Under the pieces are notes generated by a model that searched no databases, was not told the DNA's origin, and saw only the letters and a program-made list of their open reading frames with translations. The position numbers and the translations under genes were made by a program. Of a DNA stretch of 33,160 bases, positions 25,775-32,260 are shown in pieces. Location: the NCBI GenBank assembly GCA_017651515.1, contig JAGCCU010000078.1, positions 1 through 33,160 on the forward strand, written 5' to 3'. Source of the stretch: Muribaculaceae bacterium (GTDB lineage Bacteria; Bacteroidota; Bacteroidia; Bacteroidales; Muribaculaceae). Each line of letters begins with the position of its first letter. Position 1 is the first letter of the stretch.

Positions 25775-25801
25775 AGTGCGCCGCATTTCATGTGGCGCAC
25801 T
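25775..25801 (-). terminator. Terminator of twin lipoprotein B
   Basis: Stem AGTGCGCCGCA (25775-25785) with TGTGGCGCACT (25791-25801), one G-T pair, loop TTTCA, with a T-rich run on the minus-strand side. Confidence 0.88.
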
Positions 25802-25826
25802 CTTTAATTGTCAAATTTACAATTGA

Positions 25827-26291
25827 TTACTTCAATACATCTTCAGGATAACCAAGTTCCTTAAGCTGCTGTTTGCCCCAGTCCTCATCATCAAGCACAG
25901 CCTTGCCATTAGCAGTAGCTTCAGCTGCGTTTGAGAACTCTTCAAACGCTTTTCCAATAGACTCAAGATCATTGTTTTTTTCCAATCCTTCCATCATTGT
26001 TGCAGCAGCGGCAGGATCTTTTTCGAGTTTCTCTTTGAAGTCCTTCATGAAATCCAACATGGGCTTTGCAGCGATAAGCAAATCCTTAAAGGCTGCTTTC
26101 CACTCATCAACACTCCAGTTAGCACCCTCAGCTTTTGCCTTGGCTACCAATTCGTTGATGTCAACCTTTTTCTCTACGTTTTCGGTCTTAGCCTGGTCTT
26201 CACCTGCAGCAGCATTTTCGCCAGTGTTAGCACAACAGGTAAAACCAATAATCAAGGCAAAAGCAACTAACAAAAATAAAACTTTCTTCAT
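25827..26291 (-). CDS. Small lipoprotein, twin B
   Basis: 154 residues and the same architecture as twin A: signal peptide ending GFTCC (Cys19 or Cys20 is the lipid site), the ANTGENAAAGEDQAKTENVE linker, then a charged helical part with ANWSVDEWKAAFKDLLIAAKPMLDFMKDF and the C-terminal DDEDWGKQQLKELGYPEDVLK. The signal-linker region is nearly identical to that of twin A while the helical middle has diverged, so selection or gene conversion keeps the N-terminus. No family is recognised. The gene has its own promoter and terminator. The two proteins could form a pair or be exchangeable; I have no functional evidence. Confidence 0.85.
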   Translation of the reverse strand: MKKVLFLLVAFALIIGFTCCANTGENAAAGEDQAKTENVEKKVDINELVAKAKAEGANWSVDEWKAAFKDLLIAAKPMLDFMKDFKEKLEKDPAAAATMMEGLEKNNDLESIGKAFEEFSNAAEATANGKAVLDDEDWGKQQLKELGYPEDVLK

Positions 26292-26322
26292 TTCTTAATA
26301 ATTAGTATTGGTTAAACATTTG

Positions 26323-26359
26323 TGGGTCGTATTTATATTTCACCTAATATTTTGACCCA
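26323..26359 (-). promoter_or_regulatory. Leader inverted repeat of twin lipoprotein B
   Basis: TGGGTC (26323-26328) and GACCCA (26354-26359) with 25 bases between, matching the GGGTC/GACCC arms in the leader of twin A (27 bases between) although the loop sequence differs. Candidate conserved RNA hairpin or protein site. Confidence 0.45.
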
Positions 26360-26378
26360 TAATAATAAGTTCATGTTG

Positions 26379-26409
26379 CGAATTTATACCAAATAATCTG
26401 AATACACAA
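26379..26409 (-). promoter_or_regulatory. Promoter of twin lipoprotein B
   Basis: On the minus strand TTG (26407-26409), 20-base spacer, TAAATTCG (26379-26386) followed by C. Leader of about 80 bases. Confidence 0.65.
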
Positions 26410-26475
26410 CCTTTTTTAAAAAGGAAACACACAATTTGCGTAAAACCGATTATAAATCAATAAAATGAAATAGTG

Positions 26476-27297
26476 TCATTGCTCATCATCTGCCGTTTCA
26501 TCAGCATCCTTTGAAGCGGGAACCAGCCATGAGCTGAATTCATAGAGCACGTAAATCGGCAGGAAAACGATGGTGAGTGTGAACGGATCGCCTGTCGGCG
26601 TTATGAACGCTGCCAAAATGAGTAACACTACGATGGCATGGCGCCGATAGTGCGAGAAGAACTCACGGCGAAGTACACCCACATTACCTAACAACCATGA
26701 CAGAAGTGGCAACTCAAAAATCAATCCCATCACGAAAATGAGCATCATGAACGTGTCCATGTAGCTGTCGAGCGATATCTGGTTGGGTACGATGCTACTC
26801 ACATGGTAGTCGGCCAAGAAGCGCAACGTTACGGGGAAAACCACGAAGTACCCCACTGCCACACCAAGAAAGAACATGATGTTTCCCAGAAAAAATGCCG
26901 TCTTAACGCTATGTTTCTCGTGCTGGTACAAAGCAGGTGAAACGAAGGTCCACAACAGGTACATTATTATCGGGAATGACAATACCAGCGCCAGATAGAA
27001 CGAAGTGGACATATGGATGAAAAACTGCGATGCCAACTGAATGTTAATCAAATCGACGTGAAAATCGGATGTTGAAAAAGTTGGCACGCCTGGAATCGCC
27101 GCCGTAATGCGGGAAAAAAGGCGATAAAGTACGAAGTTGCCGTCACATGGTGCCATGATTATGCCATCGAAGATTCTGGGCATAAGCATGAACAATACAA
27201 CGGCCATGACAACCAGTACCACAGCCATTTTCACCAACACGCTACGCAAGGCGTCGAGGTGGTCCCAGAACGACATTTCCTGTAACTGCTCTGACAT
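26476..27297 (-). CDS. tatC: Twin-arginine translocase subunit TatC
   Basis: 273 residues from the ATG at 27297 (start of MSEQLQEMSFWDHLDALR; upstream ATG 27306 and TTG 27321 are possible and would add three or eight residues). Six hydrophobic segments. Family marks: FWDHLDALR before the first helix, FVSPALYQHEK in a periplasmic/cytoplasmic loop, and FFLGNIMFFLGVAVGYFVVFP. There is an extra loop near residues 55-75 and a short acidic tail. TatC binds twin-arginine signal peptides and, with TatA, exports folded proteins. It follows tatA with about 47 bases between; no tatB-like gene is seen, which is common in a TatAC system. Confidence 0.95.
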   Translation of the reverse strand: MSEQLQEMSFWDHLDALRSVLVKMAVVLVVMAVVLFMLMPRIFDGIIMAPCDGNFVLYRLFSRITAAIPGVPTFSTSDFHVDLINIQLASQFFIHMSTSFYLALVLSFPIIMYLLWTFVSPALYQHEKHSVKTAFFLGNIMFFLGVAVGYFVVFPVTLRFLADYHVSSIVPNQISLDSYMDTFMMLIFVMGLIFELPLLSWLLGNVGVLRREFFSHYRRHAIVVLLILAAFITPTGDPFTLTIVFLPIYVLYEFSSWLVPASKDADETADDEQ

Positions 27298-27344
27298 ACT
27301 CGTCATCACGCACAGGCACAAGCCTGCACTTGTTAAGACCGAAG

Positions 27345-27572
27345 TTATTCTTCAGGCTTGACGTCTTCTTTCTTTTCTTCCTCCACAGGACGCTTGATCT
27401 CCTCTTCAATCTCGTTCATTCCTTTCTTGAATGAACTAACGCCCTTTCCCAGACCTTTCATCAGTTCCGGTATCTTCTTGGCACCGAACAGCAACAAGAC
27501 AATAACCAAGATAATTATAAGTTCCGGTGTTCCCAAGTTGCCAAAAAGTAGCAAAATACTGCTCTGTATCAT
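27345..27572 (-). CDS. tatA: Twin-arginine translocase subunit TatA
   Basis: 75 residues: one N-terminal hydrophobic helix containing [19 protein letters not shown], the [16 protein letters not shown] hinge, an amphipathic helix with [13 protein letters not shown], and an acidic/lysine tail. This is the TatA/TatE layout, the pore-forming partner of TatC in export of folded proteins. It stands just before tatC on the same strand and presumably shares its transcript. No consensus promoter was visible in the 120 bases upstream. Confidence 0.95.
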   Translation of the reverse strand: MIQSSILLLFGNLGTPELIIILVIVLLLFGAKKIPELMKGLGKGVSSFKKGMNEIEEEIKRPVEEEKKEDVKPEE

Positions 27573-27696
27573 ATCTTAATGTTTAATTAAATTTCCAAAG
27601 TCGAGAATCTTCCAATTAACAGCAATATAGTTCCTCTTCGAGGTTATTCTCAACATTATTATACTGCATCATAGACGTCTTCAACGTTCTTGCAGA

Positions 27697-28287
27697 TTAA
27701 TAATCGAACTTAGTTTTGCGCGCAACGGTCTGGATTCTGAAACAATACATTTCGTGGGCATATTCACCTTCATAGGCATAGTCTATAACATATTTGCCAT
27801 TACTGTAACTGCGAATGTTGCCATACTCCTCAGACAAAATCAGTTCATATCCAGCGACACCTAACTGATCCATGAATTCCAAGGCATTCTCTTTGTCATA
27901 CAGATCCATAGTCATGTATAGTTCATAGTCACCGCCGTCTCCGTCGTTGCAAGCCGACATCTCTATCACGCAAGCATTCTTGGCATCGGTAGGAATGAAG
28001 CTATACAGTTCTTTGTCGGTGCAGCCTCCCTTATAGAAGCCATCGATAATCACACATGGACCGCCATAGCCCTCGCCTGTCAATCCCTTTGTAAATCCCT
28101 TGGCAGTGAACGTTTTTACTGCCAGAGCCATGATTTCATCAGCATCTTGCTCGGCTGTGGCTTCGGGTAAGGTATTCTTGAAATCAAACACGGCGATAAT
28201 GTCTTTCAGGTCTATCACCGACTTATTTGCCTGGCAAGAAATATTTGCAGCCAGCAAGCACAACAGTGCAATCACAATCTTCTTCAT
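27697..28287 (-). CDS. Exported protein, family not recognised
   Basis: 196 residues. A signal peptide (KKIVIALLCLLAANISC) ends near a cysteine at about residue 18; the context (NISC) is a poor lipobox, so secretion or lipidation are both possible. The mature part is a mixed alpha/beta sequence with an acidic stretch SACNDGDGGDYELYMTMDLYD and aromatic residues toward the end. Several cysteines could form disulfides. I cannot place it in a named family. It has its own promoter (28320-28349) and lies 124 bases upstream of tatA with no obvious terminator between. The signal sequence has no twin-arginine pair, so it is not an evident Tat substrate. Confidence 0.75.
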   Translation of the reverse strand: MKKIVIALLCLLAANISCQANKSVIDLKDIIAVFDFKNTLPEATAEQDADEIMALAVKTFTAKGFTKGLTGEGYGGPCVIIDGFYKGGCTDKELYSFIPTDAKNACVIEMSACNDGDGGDYELYMTMDLYDKENALEFMDQLGVAGYELILSEEYGNIRSYSNGKYVIDYAYEGEYAHEMYCFRIQTVARKTKFDY

Positions 28288-28319
28288 ATTTTGTACTTTT
28301 TTATATCAATTACAAGTGA

Positions 28320-28349
28320 CAAAGGTAGTAATAATTTCAATAATTACAA
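28320..28349 (-). promoter_or_regulatory. Promoter of the exported protein gene at 28287
   Basis: On the minus strand TTG (28347-28349), 19-base spacer, TACCTTTG (28320-28327). The leader is about 25 bases. Confidence 0.65.
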
Positions 28350-28392
28350 GCAAACGAGGCAAACTTTCGAAAAATAGTTAAAGACTCAAGAT

Positions 28393-28471
28393 GCAAGACC
28401 GGTGGGCTGCTGGGCCCGATATGGGCTAACGCGGTGATAATTCTCATGCAGATTGAGCAGATTATACAGAT
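28393..28471. repeat. Intergenic repeat family A, copy 1
   Basis: About 79 bases, starting GCAAGACCGG and ending TTATACAGAT, nearly collinear with 28665-28744. The first part contains a GC-rich near-palindrome (CCGGTGGGCTGCTGGGCCC); the second part has TCATGCAGATT.AGCAGAT. Not coding. Confidence 0.7.
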
Positions 28472-28544
28472 ATAAGACTATAAATTACAAAAGTTACATA
28501 TAGGCTAACGCCAACAAAATAAGTTACATAAGTGGGCTGACGCC

Positions 28545-28602
28545 AGTAGCAAGGGGCCGCCTGACGGCGGGAAATTATTCAAAATTTTATTTATCGCGAT
28601 GC
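28545..28602. repeat. Intergenic repeat family B, copy 1
   Basis: Begins AGTAGCAAGGGG, has a hairpin CCGCC (28557-28561)-TGAC-GGCGG (28566-28570), then an AT-rich part and ATCGCGATGC. In tandem with copy 2 at 28605. Confidence 0.65.
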
Positions 28603-28604
28603 AA

Positions 28605-28666
28605 AGTAGCAAAGGGGCGCCACTAGCGTGGCGGAAATTGAACAAAATTTCTCTTTAGCGAGATGC
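28605..28666. repeat. Intergenic repeat family B, copy 2
   Basis: Begins AGTAGCAAAGGGG, has a hairpin CGCCAC (28618-28623)-TAGC-GTGGCG (28628-28633), then an AT-rich part and AGCGAGATGC. Compared with copy 1 the stem bases change on both sides, so pairing is kept. Confidence 0.65.
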
Positions 28667-28744
28667 GAGACCGGCGGGCCGCCGGGCCCGATGTGGGCTG
28701 ACGCACGTAGTTATCCTCATGCAGATTTAGCAGATCATACAGAT
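28665..28744. repeat. Intergenic repeat family A, copy 2
   Basis: Same layout as copy 1, with a perfect hairpin CCGGCGG-G-CCGCCGG at its start (28671-28685) and the GGGCTGACG and CATGCAGATT.AGCAGAT blocks. Together with copy 1 it flanks the two B units. Confidence 0.7.
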
Positions 28745-28816
28745 GGGTTGACGCCAATAGTCTCGTAGAACTCGGAGTTCTCTGAGGCCTCGGACTTTTT
28801 GTGCATCAGTTCCACT

Positions 28817-28848
28817 GAAGACTGAAAACTGAAGACTGAAAACTGAAT
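28817..28848. repeat. 14-bp tandem repeat before LRR gene 4 stop
   Basis: GAAGACTGAAAACT occurs twice in a row (28817-28830, 28831-28844), followed by a partial GAAT copy. It sits just past the 3' end of the LRR gene. Confidence 0.75.
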
Positions 28849-29340
28849 ACTTTTTACAGCTTCAAGATGATGTTGATCATCGCATTCACGTCTTCCACAT
28901 CGATAATGCCGTTGCCGTCCATGTCGCAACTGCCGGGATAGTCGCTGCTGCCGGCAAGTTTCAACACGATATTGATAGCGGCATTCACATCCTCGACATC
29001 CACGATGCCGTTGCCGTCAGCATCACCAACTATTCCTTCATTTATGTCATCAATGATATTGACAAAGTCTTTCCATTGATTACACTGGCGATACGCAGGC
29101 ACAATGCCCAAAGGCACGTGAAGTGTACACGTATCTTTCGGCACATAACAAAACACATAATTACCCAATGCAACGTTTTCGGGATGCTTAATATGACTAT
29201 ATATTTCTTTCAGGCCGCTGCAACCATTGAACGCATCCTCGCCGATTGAGGTGACGGAGTTGCCGATGGTCACGCTCGTCAGGCCGCTGCAATATTCGAA
29301 CGCATAGTCGCCGATTGAGATTACGGAGTTGGGGATAGTC

Positions 29341-29502
29341 ACGCTTGTCAGATTCTTCATTTTATGGCATAGATAAACAGGGATTTTCTTCACGGTATTA
29401 CCAAACTCAAATGAATTAATGCTATTTGCTCCTATAAATACATAAGAGGTATATGAGAAGTCGTTGCACTCAATGGCATTCCACTTGATCGATGTCAGTC
29501 CG
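29341..29502. repeat. Internal duplication in LRR gene 4, unit 1
   Basis: 162 bases nearly identical to 29764-29925, offset 423 bases (141 codons, in frame). Encodes the insert around [13 protein letters not shown] and [12 protein letters not shown]. Confidence 0.85.
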
Positions 29503-29763
29503 GAACAATTACGGAACGCAGAGGAGCCGATTGAGGTGACGGAGTTGCCGATGGTCACGCTCGTCAGGCCGCTGCAATCATAGAACGCATCCTCGCCGAT
29601 TGAGGTGACAGAGTTCGGGATGGTGATGCTGGTCAGGCTGCTGCAACCATTGAACGCATCCTCGCCGATTGAGGTCACGGAGTTGCCGATGGTGACGCTT
29701 GTCAGGCTACTGCAACCGACGAAGGCGGATTGACTGATTGAAGTGACAGAGTTGGGGATAGTG

Positions 29764-29925
29764 ACGCTTGTCAGACTCTTCATGTTATAGCATAGATAAG
29801 CAGGGATTTTCTTCACTGTATTACCAAACTCAAATGAATTAATGCTATTTGCTCCTTCAAATACATTAGAATTATTTGAGAAGTCGTTGCACTCTATGGC
29901 ATTCCACTTGATCGATGTCAGTCCG
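29764..29925. repeat. Internal duplication in LRR gene 4, unit 2
   Basis: Second copy of the 162-base unit at 29341. The differences cluster in a short stretch around 29857-29880 that encodes SNNSNVFEG versus SYTSYVFIG. Confidence 0.85.
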
Positions 29926-30227
29926 CTGCAGCCATAGAACGCATCGTCACCGATTGAGGTGACGGAGTTGCCGATGGTCACGCTCGTCAGGCCGCTGCAA
30001 CCAGCGAAAGCACCGCCGCCGATTGATTTGACAGAATTGGGTATTGTCACCGAAGTCAGTCCTCTGCAGCCATCGAAAGCACCGCCGCCGATTGAAGTGA
30101 CCGAGTTGCCGATGGTCACGCTCGTCAGCCCGCTGCAACCAGAGAACGCATCCTCGCCGATTGAGGTGACGGAGTTGCCAATGATTACGCTGGTCAGTCC
30201 GTTGCAATTTTGGTATTTACAACTCAT

Positions 30228-30494
30228 TGCAGGTCAATGTGTTTTGATTAAAACGGTAGAAAAGTGATGATGCGGATTCTGTAAATGGAGAAAAAGATGA
30301 AGATTTAACGTTTTTAACTTTCTTAAACAGAACTTATGCGCAATCGTTCTGAGAAATTTGGCTACAATTCATCTTTAATTATCTGATGGTGTTTCAAAAT
30401 GCAAAAAGTAACTCAATATTTCACGGAAATATTATTCAAATGACAAAAAATGTTCCTTTTTCAGTCAAGAAAACTTAATTTCGAGGGGAAACAC
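30228..30494. other. Non-coding junction between LRR gene 4 and the defence genes
   Basis: AT-rich, no open frame of interest on either strand and no recognisable LRR or signal-peptide remnant. It marks the change from the GC-richer repeat gene to the AT-richer defence genes. I see no direct repeats, tRNA gene or integrase that would define an insertion site. Confidence 0.5.
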
Positions 30495-30525
30495 ATTGTT
30501 GTTTGAAAGAAAAACAGTATCTTTG
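30495..30525 (+). promoter_or_regulatory. Promoter of the abiE pair
   Basis: TTG within ATTG at 30495-30498, 19-base spacer, TATCTTTG at 30518-30525 followed by C. The predicted transcription start lies in the left arm of the inverted repeat at 30527-30555. Confidence 0.7.
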
Positions 30526-30526
30526 C

Positions 30527-30555
30527 GGTCGGAAATATTTGCTATCATTCCGACC
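30527..30555. promoter_or_regulatory. Inverted repeat at the abiE transcription start (candidate AbiEi operator)
   Basis: Perfect 8-bp arms GGTCGGAA (30527-30534) and TTCCGACC (30548-30555), 13 bases apart, immediately after the -7 element and 20 bases before the antitoxin ATG. In the studied AbiE system the antitoxin AbiEi binds inverted repeats in its own promoter and represses it; the position here fits that role. No T-run follows, so it is not a terminator. Confidence 0.55.
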
Positions 30556-30574
30556 ATAATTTATATTTTAATCA

Positions 30575-31174
30575 ATGGAGAATGCAGTAGTACAACAGAT
30601 TAGGAAAAGGATTACTCGCAGTAAATTTGGCGAGATATTCTTTGTTTCTTCTTTTCCTCAGTATGATGTCGAGTACGTCACCAAGTTGCTCGCCATATTT
30701 GAGAAAGAAGGATTGATTACGCGCATAGCCAAAGGTGTGTATGTCAAGCCACGCAAGACACGTTTTGGCATCCTTTACCCTTCTGCTTACGAATTAGTGA
30801 AAGAGATTGCAAAACGAGATAAAGCAAAAGTCATACCGACTGGGGCCACGGCCGCTAATCGCTTAGGATTCTCCACACAAGTACCCATGAATACTATTTT
30901 TCTGACTACTGGGTCTGGGCGAAAATTGAAATTAGGGAATCGAACTGTGACTCTGAAACATGGGGCACCTAAGAACTTTGCATTCCGAGGACACTTGATG
31001 CCAGAATTGGTACAAGCATTACGCAGCATTGGTGAGCATAACATCACTCAAGATGTTGAAACGAGGATTGGACAATTGTTCACGGAAACTCCTGAGACTG
31101 ACACCATAGAATATGATTTATTGTTGGCTCCTGTATGGATGCGACAAGTTATAAAGAAAGGAATAAAGCAATGA
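30575..31174 (+). CDS. abiEi: AbiEi-like (DUF6088-type) antitoxin and autoregulator
   Basis: 199 residues. The first 70 form a winged helix-turn-helix (EIFFVSSFPQYDVEYVTKLL, then LITRIAKGVYVKP), followed by the conserved block VIPTGATAANRLGFSTQVP and IFLTTGSGRKLKLGN typical of AbiEi/DUF6088 antitoxins. In type IV AbiE systems the antitoxin does not bind the toxin directly; it represses the operon and counters the toxin's effect. Its stop overlaps the toxin ATG (ATGA at 31171-31174), the standard antitoxin-first layout. A promoter and an inverted repeat lie just upstream. Codon use is more AT-rich than in the flanking housekeeping genes, consistent with horizontal transfer. Confidence 0.87.
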   Translation: MENAVVQQIRKRITRSKFGEIFFVSSFPQYDVEYVTKLLAIFEKEGLITRIAKGVYVKPRKTRFGILYPSAYELVKEIAKRDKAKVIPTGATAANRLGFSTQVPMNTIFLTTGSGRKLKLGNRTVTLKHGAPKNFAFRGHLMPELVQALRSIGEHNITQDVETRIGQLFTETPETDTIEYDLLLAPVWMRQVIKKGIKQ

Positions 31175-32223
31175 GTAAATGGATTGATTTCTCGCTCGAC
31201 GAGCGAAAGGCGATGATACAAGGTGTGGTCGAGGCACGGCAAATTGATGAAGCTGCTGCTGAGAAGGACTGGTGGGTAACGGCAGTGTTGTATGCCCTTT
31301 TTCACACCAATGTATCAGAATATCTGTTGTTCAAAGGTGGTACGAGTCTCAGTAAAGGCTGGGATATTATCAATCGATTCAGTGAAGATATTGATTTAGC
31401 ATTGAGCCGTGACTATTTTCTGTACGTCAAGCAACTCTCATGCGCAAGCTGCACCAGTAATACGCAAATACATAATCTTCGAGAGAAAGGACAGGACTAT
31501 CTGTTTGGCGAGTTTAAAGACGAGTTATCGGCGAAACTTGTCGAAATGGGGCTTGAAGTAACAGTTCTCACTGACAATGACATATCCAATGAAAATGGCG
31601 AGTCAAGAAAGGTCCCACACGATAAAGACCCATCTGTACTTTATGTTCAATATCCTTCACTCTACGATAGTCAAGCTGCTTACGCTATCCCGACGGTAAA
31701 AGTGGAAATCAGCGTATTGTCGATGTCTGAGCCTTACGAGATGAGAAGAATCTCTTCGCTGATAGAACAAACATATAAAGATGAAGATGTGGACTCCGAC
31801 CTTGTTCAAACAATCCGCACCGTCAGTCCCGCTAGGACTTTCTTGGAAAAGGCCTTCCTTTTGTGCGAGGAGTTCCAAAAGGACGAACCGAGGACGCACA
31901 GGATGACACGTCACTTTTACGACTTGGAGAAGCTGATGCAAACCCCATATGCTGAAATGGCTCTCAATGATTCCGTTCTCTATAACGAGATTGTGGAGCA
32001 CAGACGAAAGTTCTATCATGTCGGTTATGTAGATTACGACAAGGAACTTCCTGTCAATATTCAGATTGTACCCTATGAAGAATTGATGTCTGCTTACGAA
32101 GCTGACTACAATGAAATGAAAGAGAGTTTCATTTATGGTCAGTCACTTACCTTTGCCGATATGATGAAGAGAATAAGGGCGCTACAAGAACTCTTTAGGG
32201 TACATAAAAGTGATAATGTTTAG
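31171..32223 (+). CDS. abiEii: AbiEii-family nucleotidyltransferase toxin
   Basis: 350 residues from the ATG at 31171; an upstream in-frame ATG at 31135 lies inside the antitoxin gene and lacks a ribosome site, whereas AAAGGA (31157-31162) precedes 31171 at a good distance. The nucleotidyltransferase core is clear: FKGGTSLSKGW (GGTS at residues 56-59) followed by RFSEDIDLAL with the catalytic Asp73 and Asp75. Later blocks include ARTFLEKAFLL and RMTRHFYDLEKLM, also characteristic. AbiEii toxins are GTP-binding nucleotidyltransferases that stop growth; related MenT toxins modify tRNA. In phage-infected cells the pair acts by abortive infection. The sequence shows all expected catalytic residues, so the toxin is probably active. 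Confidence 0.92.
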   Translation: MSKWIDFSLDERKAMIQGVVEARQIDEAAAEKDWWVTAVLYALFHTNVSEYLLFKGGTSLSKGWDIINRFSEDIDLALSRDYFLYVKQLSCASCTSNTQIHNLREKGQDYLFGEFKDELSAKLVEMGLEVTVLTDNDISNENGESRKVPHDKDPSVLYVQYPSLYDSQAAYAIPTVKVEISVLSMSEPYEMRRISSLIEQTYKDEDVDSDLVQTIRTVSPARTFLEKAFLLCEEFQKDEPRTHRMTRHFYDLEKLMQTPYAEMALNDSVLYNEIVEHRRKFYHVGYVDYDKELPVNIQIVPYEELMSAYEADYNEMKESFIYGQSLTFADMMKRIRALQELFRVHKSDNV

Positions 32224-32260
32224 TATAACAATTATTAGGTAAGCATCAAAACAGTTGTTT

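Larger units (their letters stand above)
28854..30227 (-). pseudogene. N-terminally truncated BspA-type LRR protein with C-terminal dockerin
   Basis: An open frame of 457 residues. It consists of LRR_5 repeats of about 23 residues built on '[23 protein letters not shown]', with two larger inserts ([12 protein letters not shown]...NTVKKIPxYLC), and ends with a dockerin whose loops are [12 protein letters not shown] and [12 protein letters not shown]. Unlike the three LRR genes at 5640-11899 it has no signal peptide: the ATG at 30227 falls inside a repeat ([10 protein letters not shown]) and the codon three before it is a stop. No promoter of the usual type is evident upstream on this strand. 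I infer that the 5' end was lost, perhaps when the defence genes arrived. The remaining frame is intact, so a cytoplasmic product or use of it as a silent donor cannot be excluded. Confidence 0.7.

Noticed and set aside
28735-28929. A short minus-strand frame overlapping the end of LRR gene 4
   Set aside because: It reads the dockerin region out of frame and extends into the repeat-rich gap; no start signal or family resemblance.
29205-30220. CRISPR-like regular repeats of about 69 bases
   Set aside because: They are in frame and encode 23-residue LRR units; there are no unique spacers of constant length and no cas genes.
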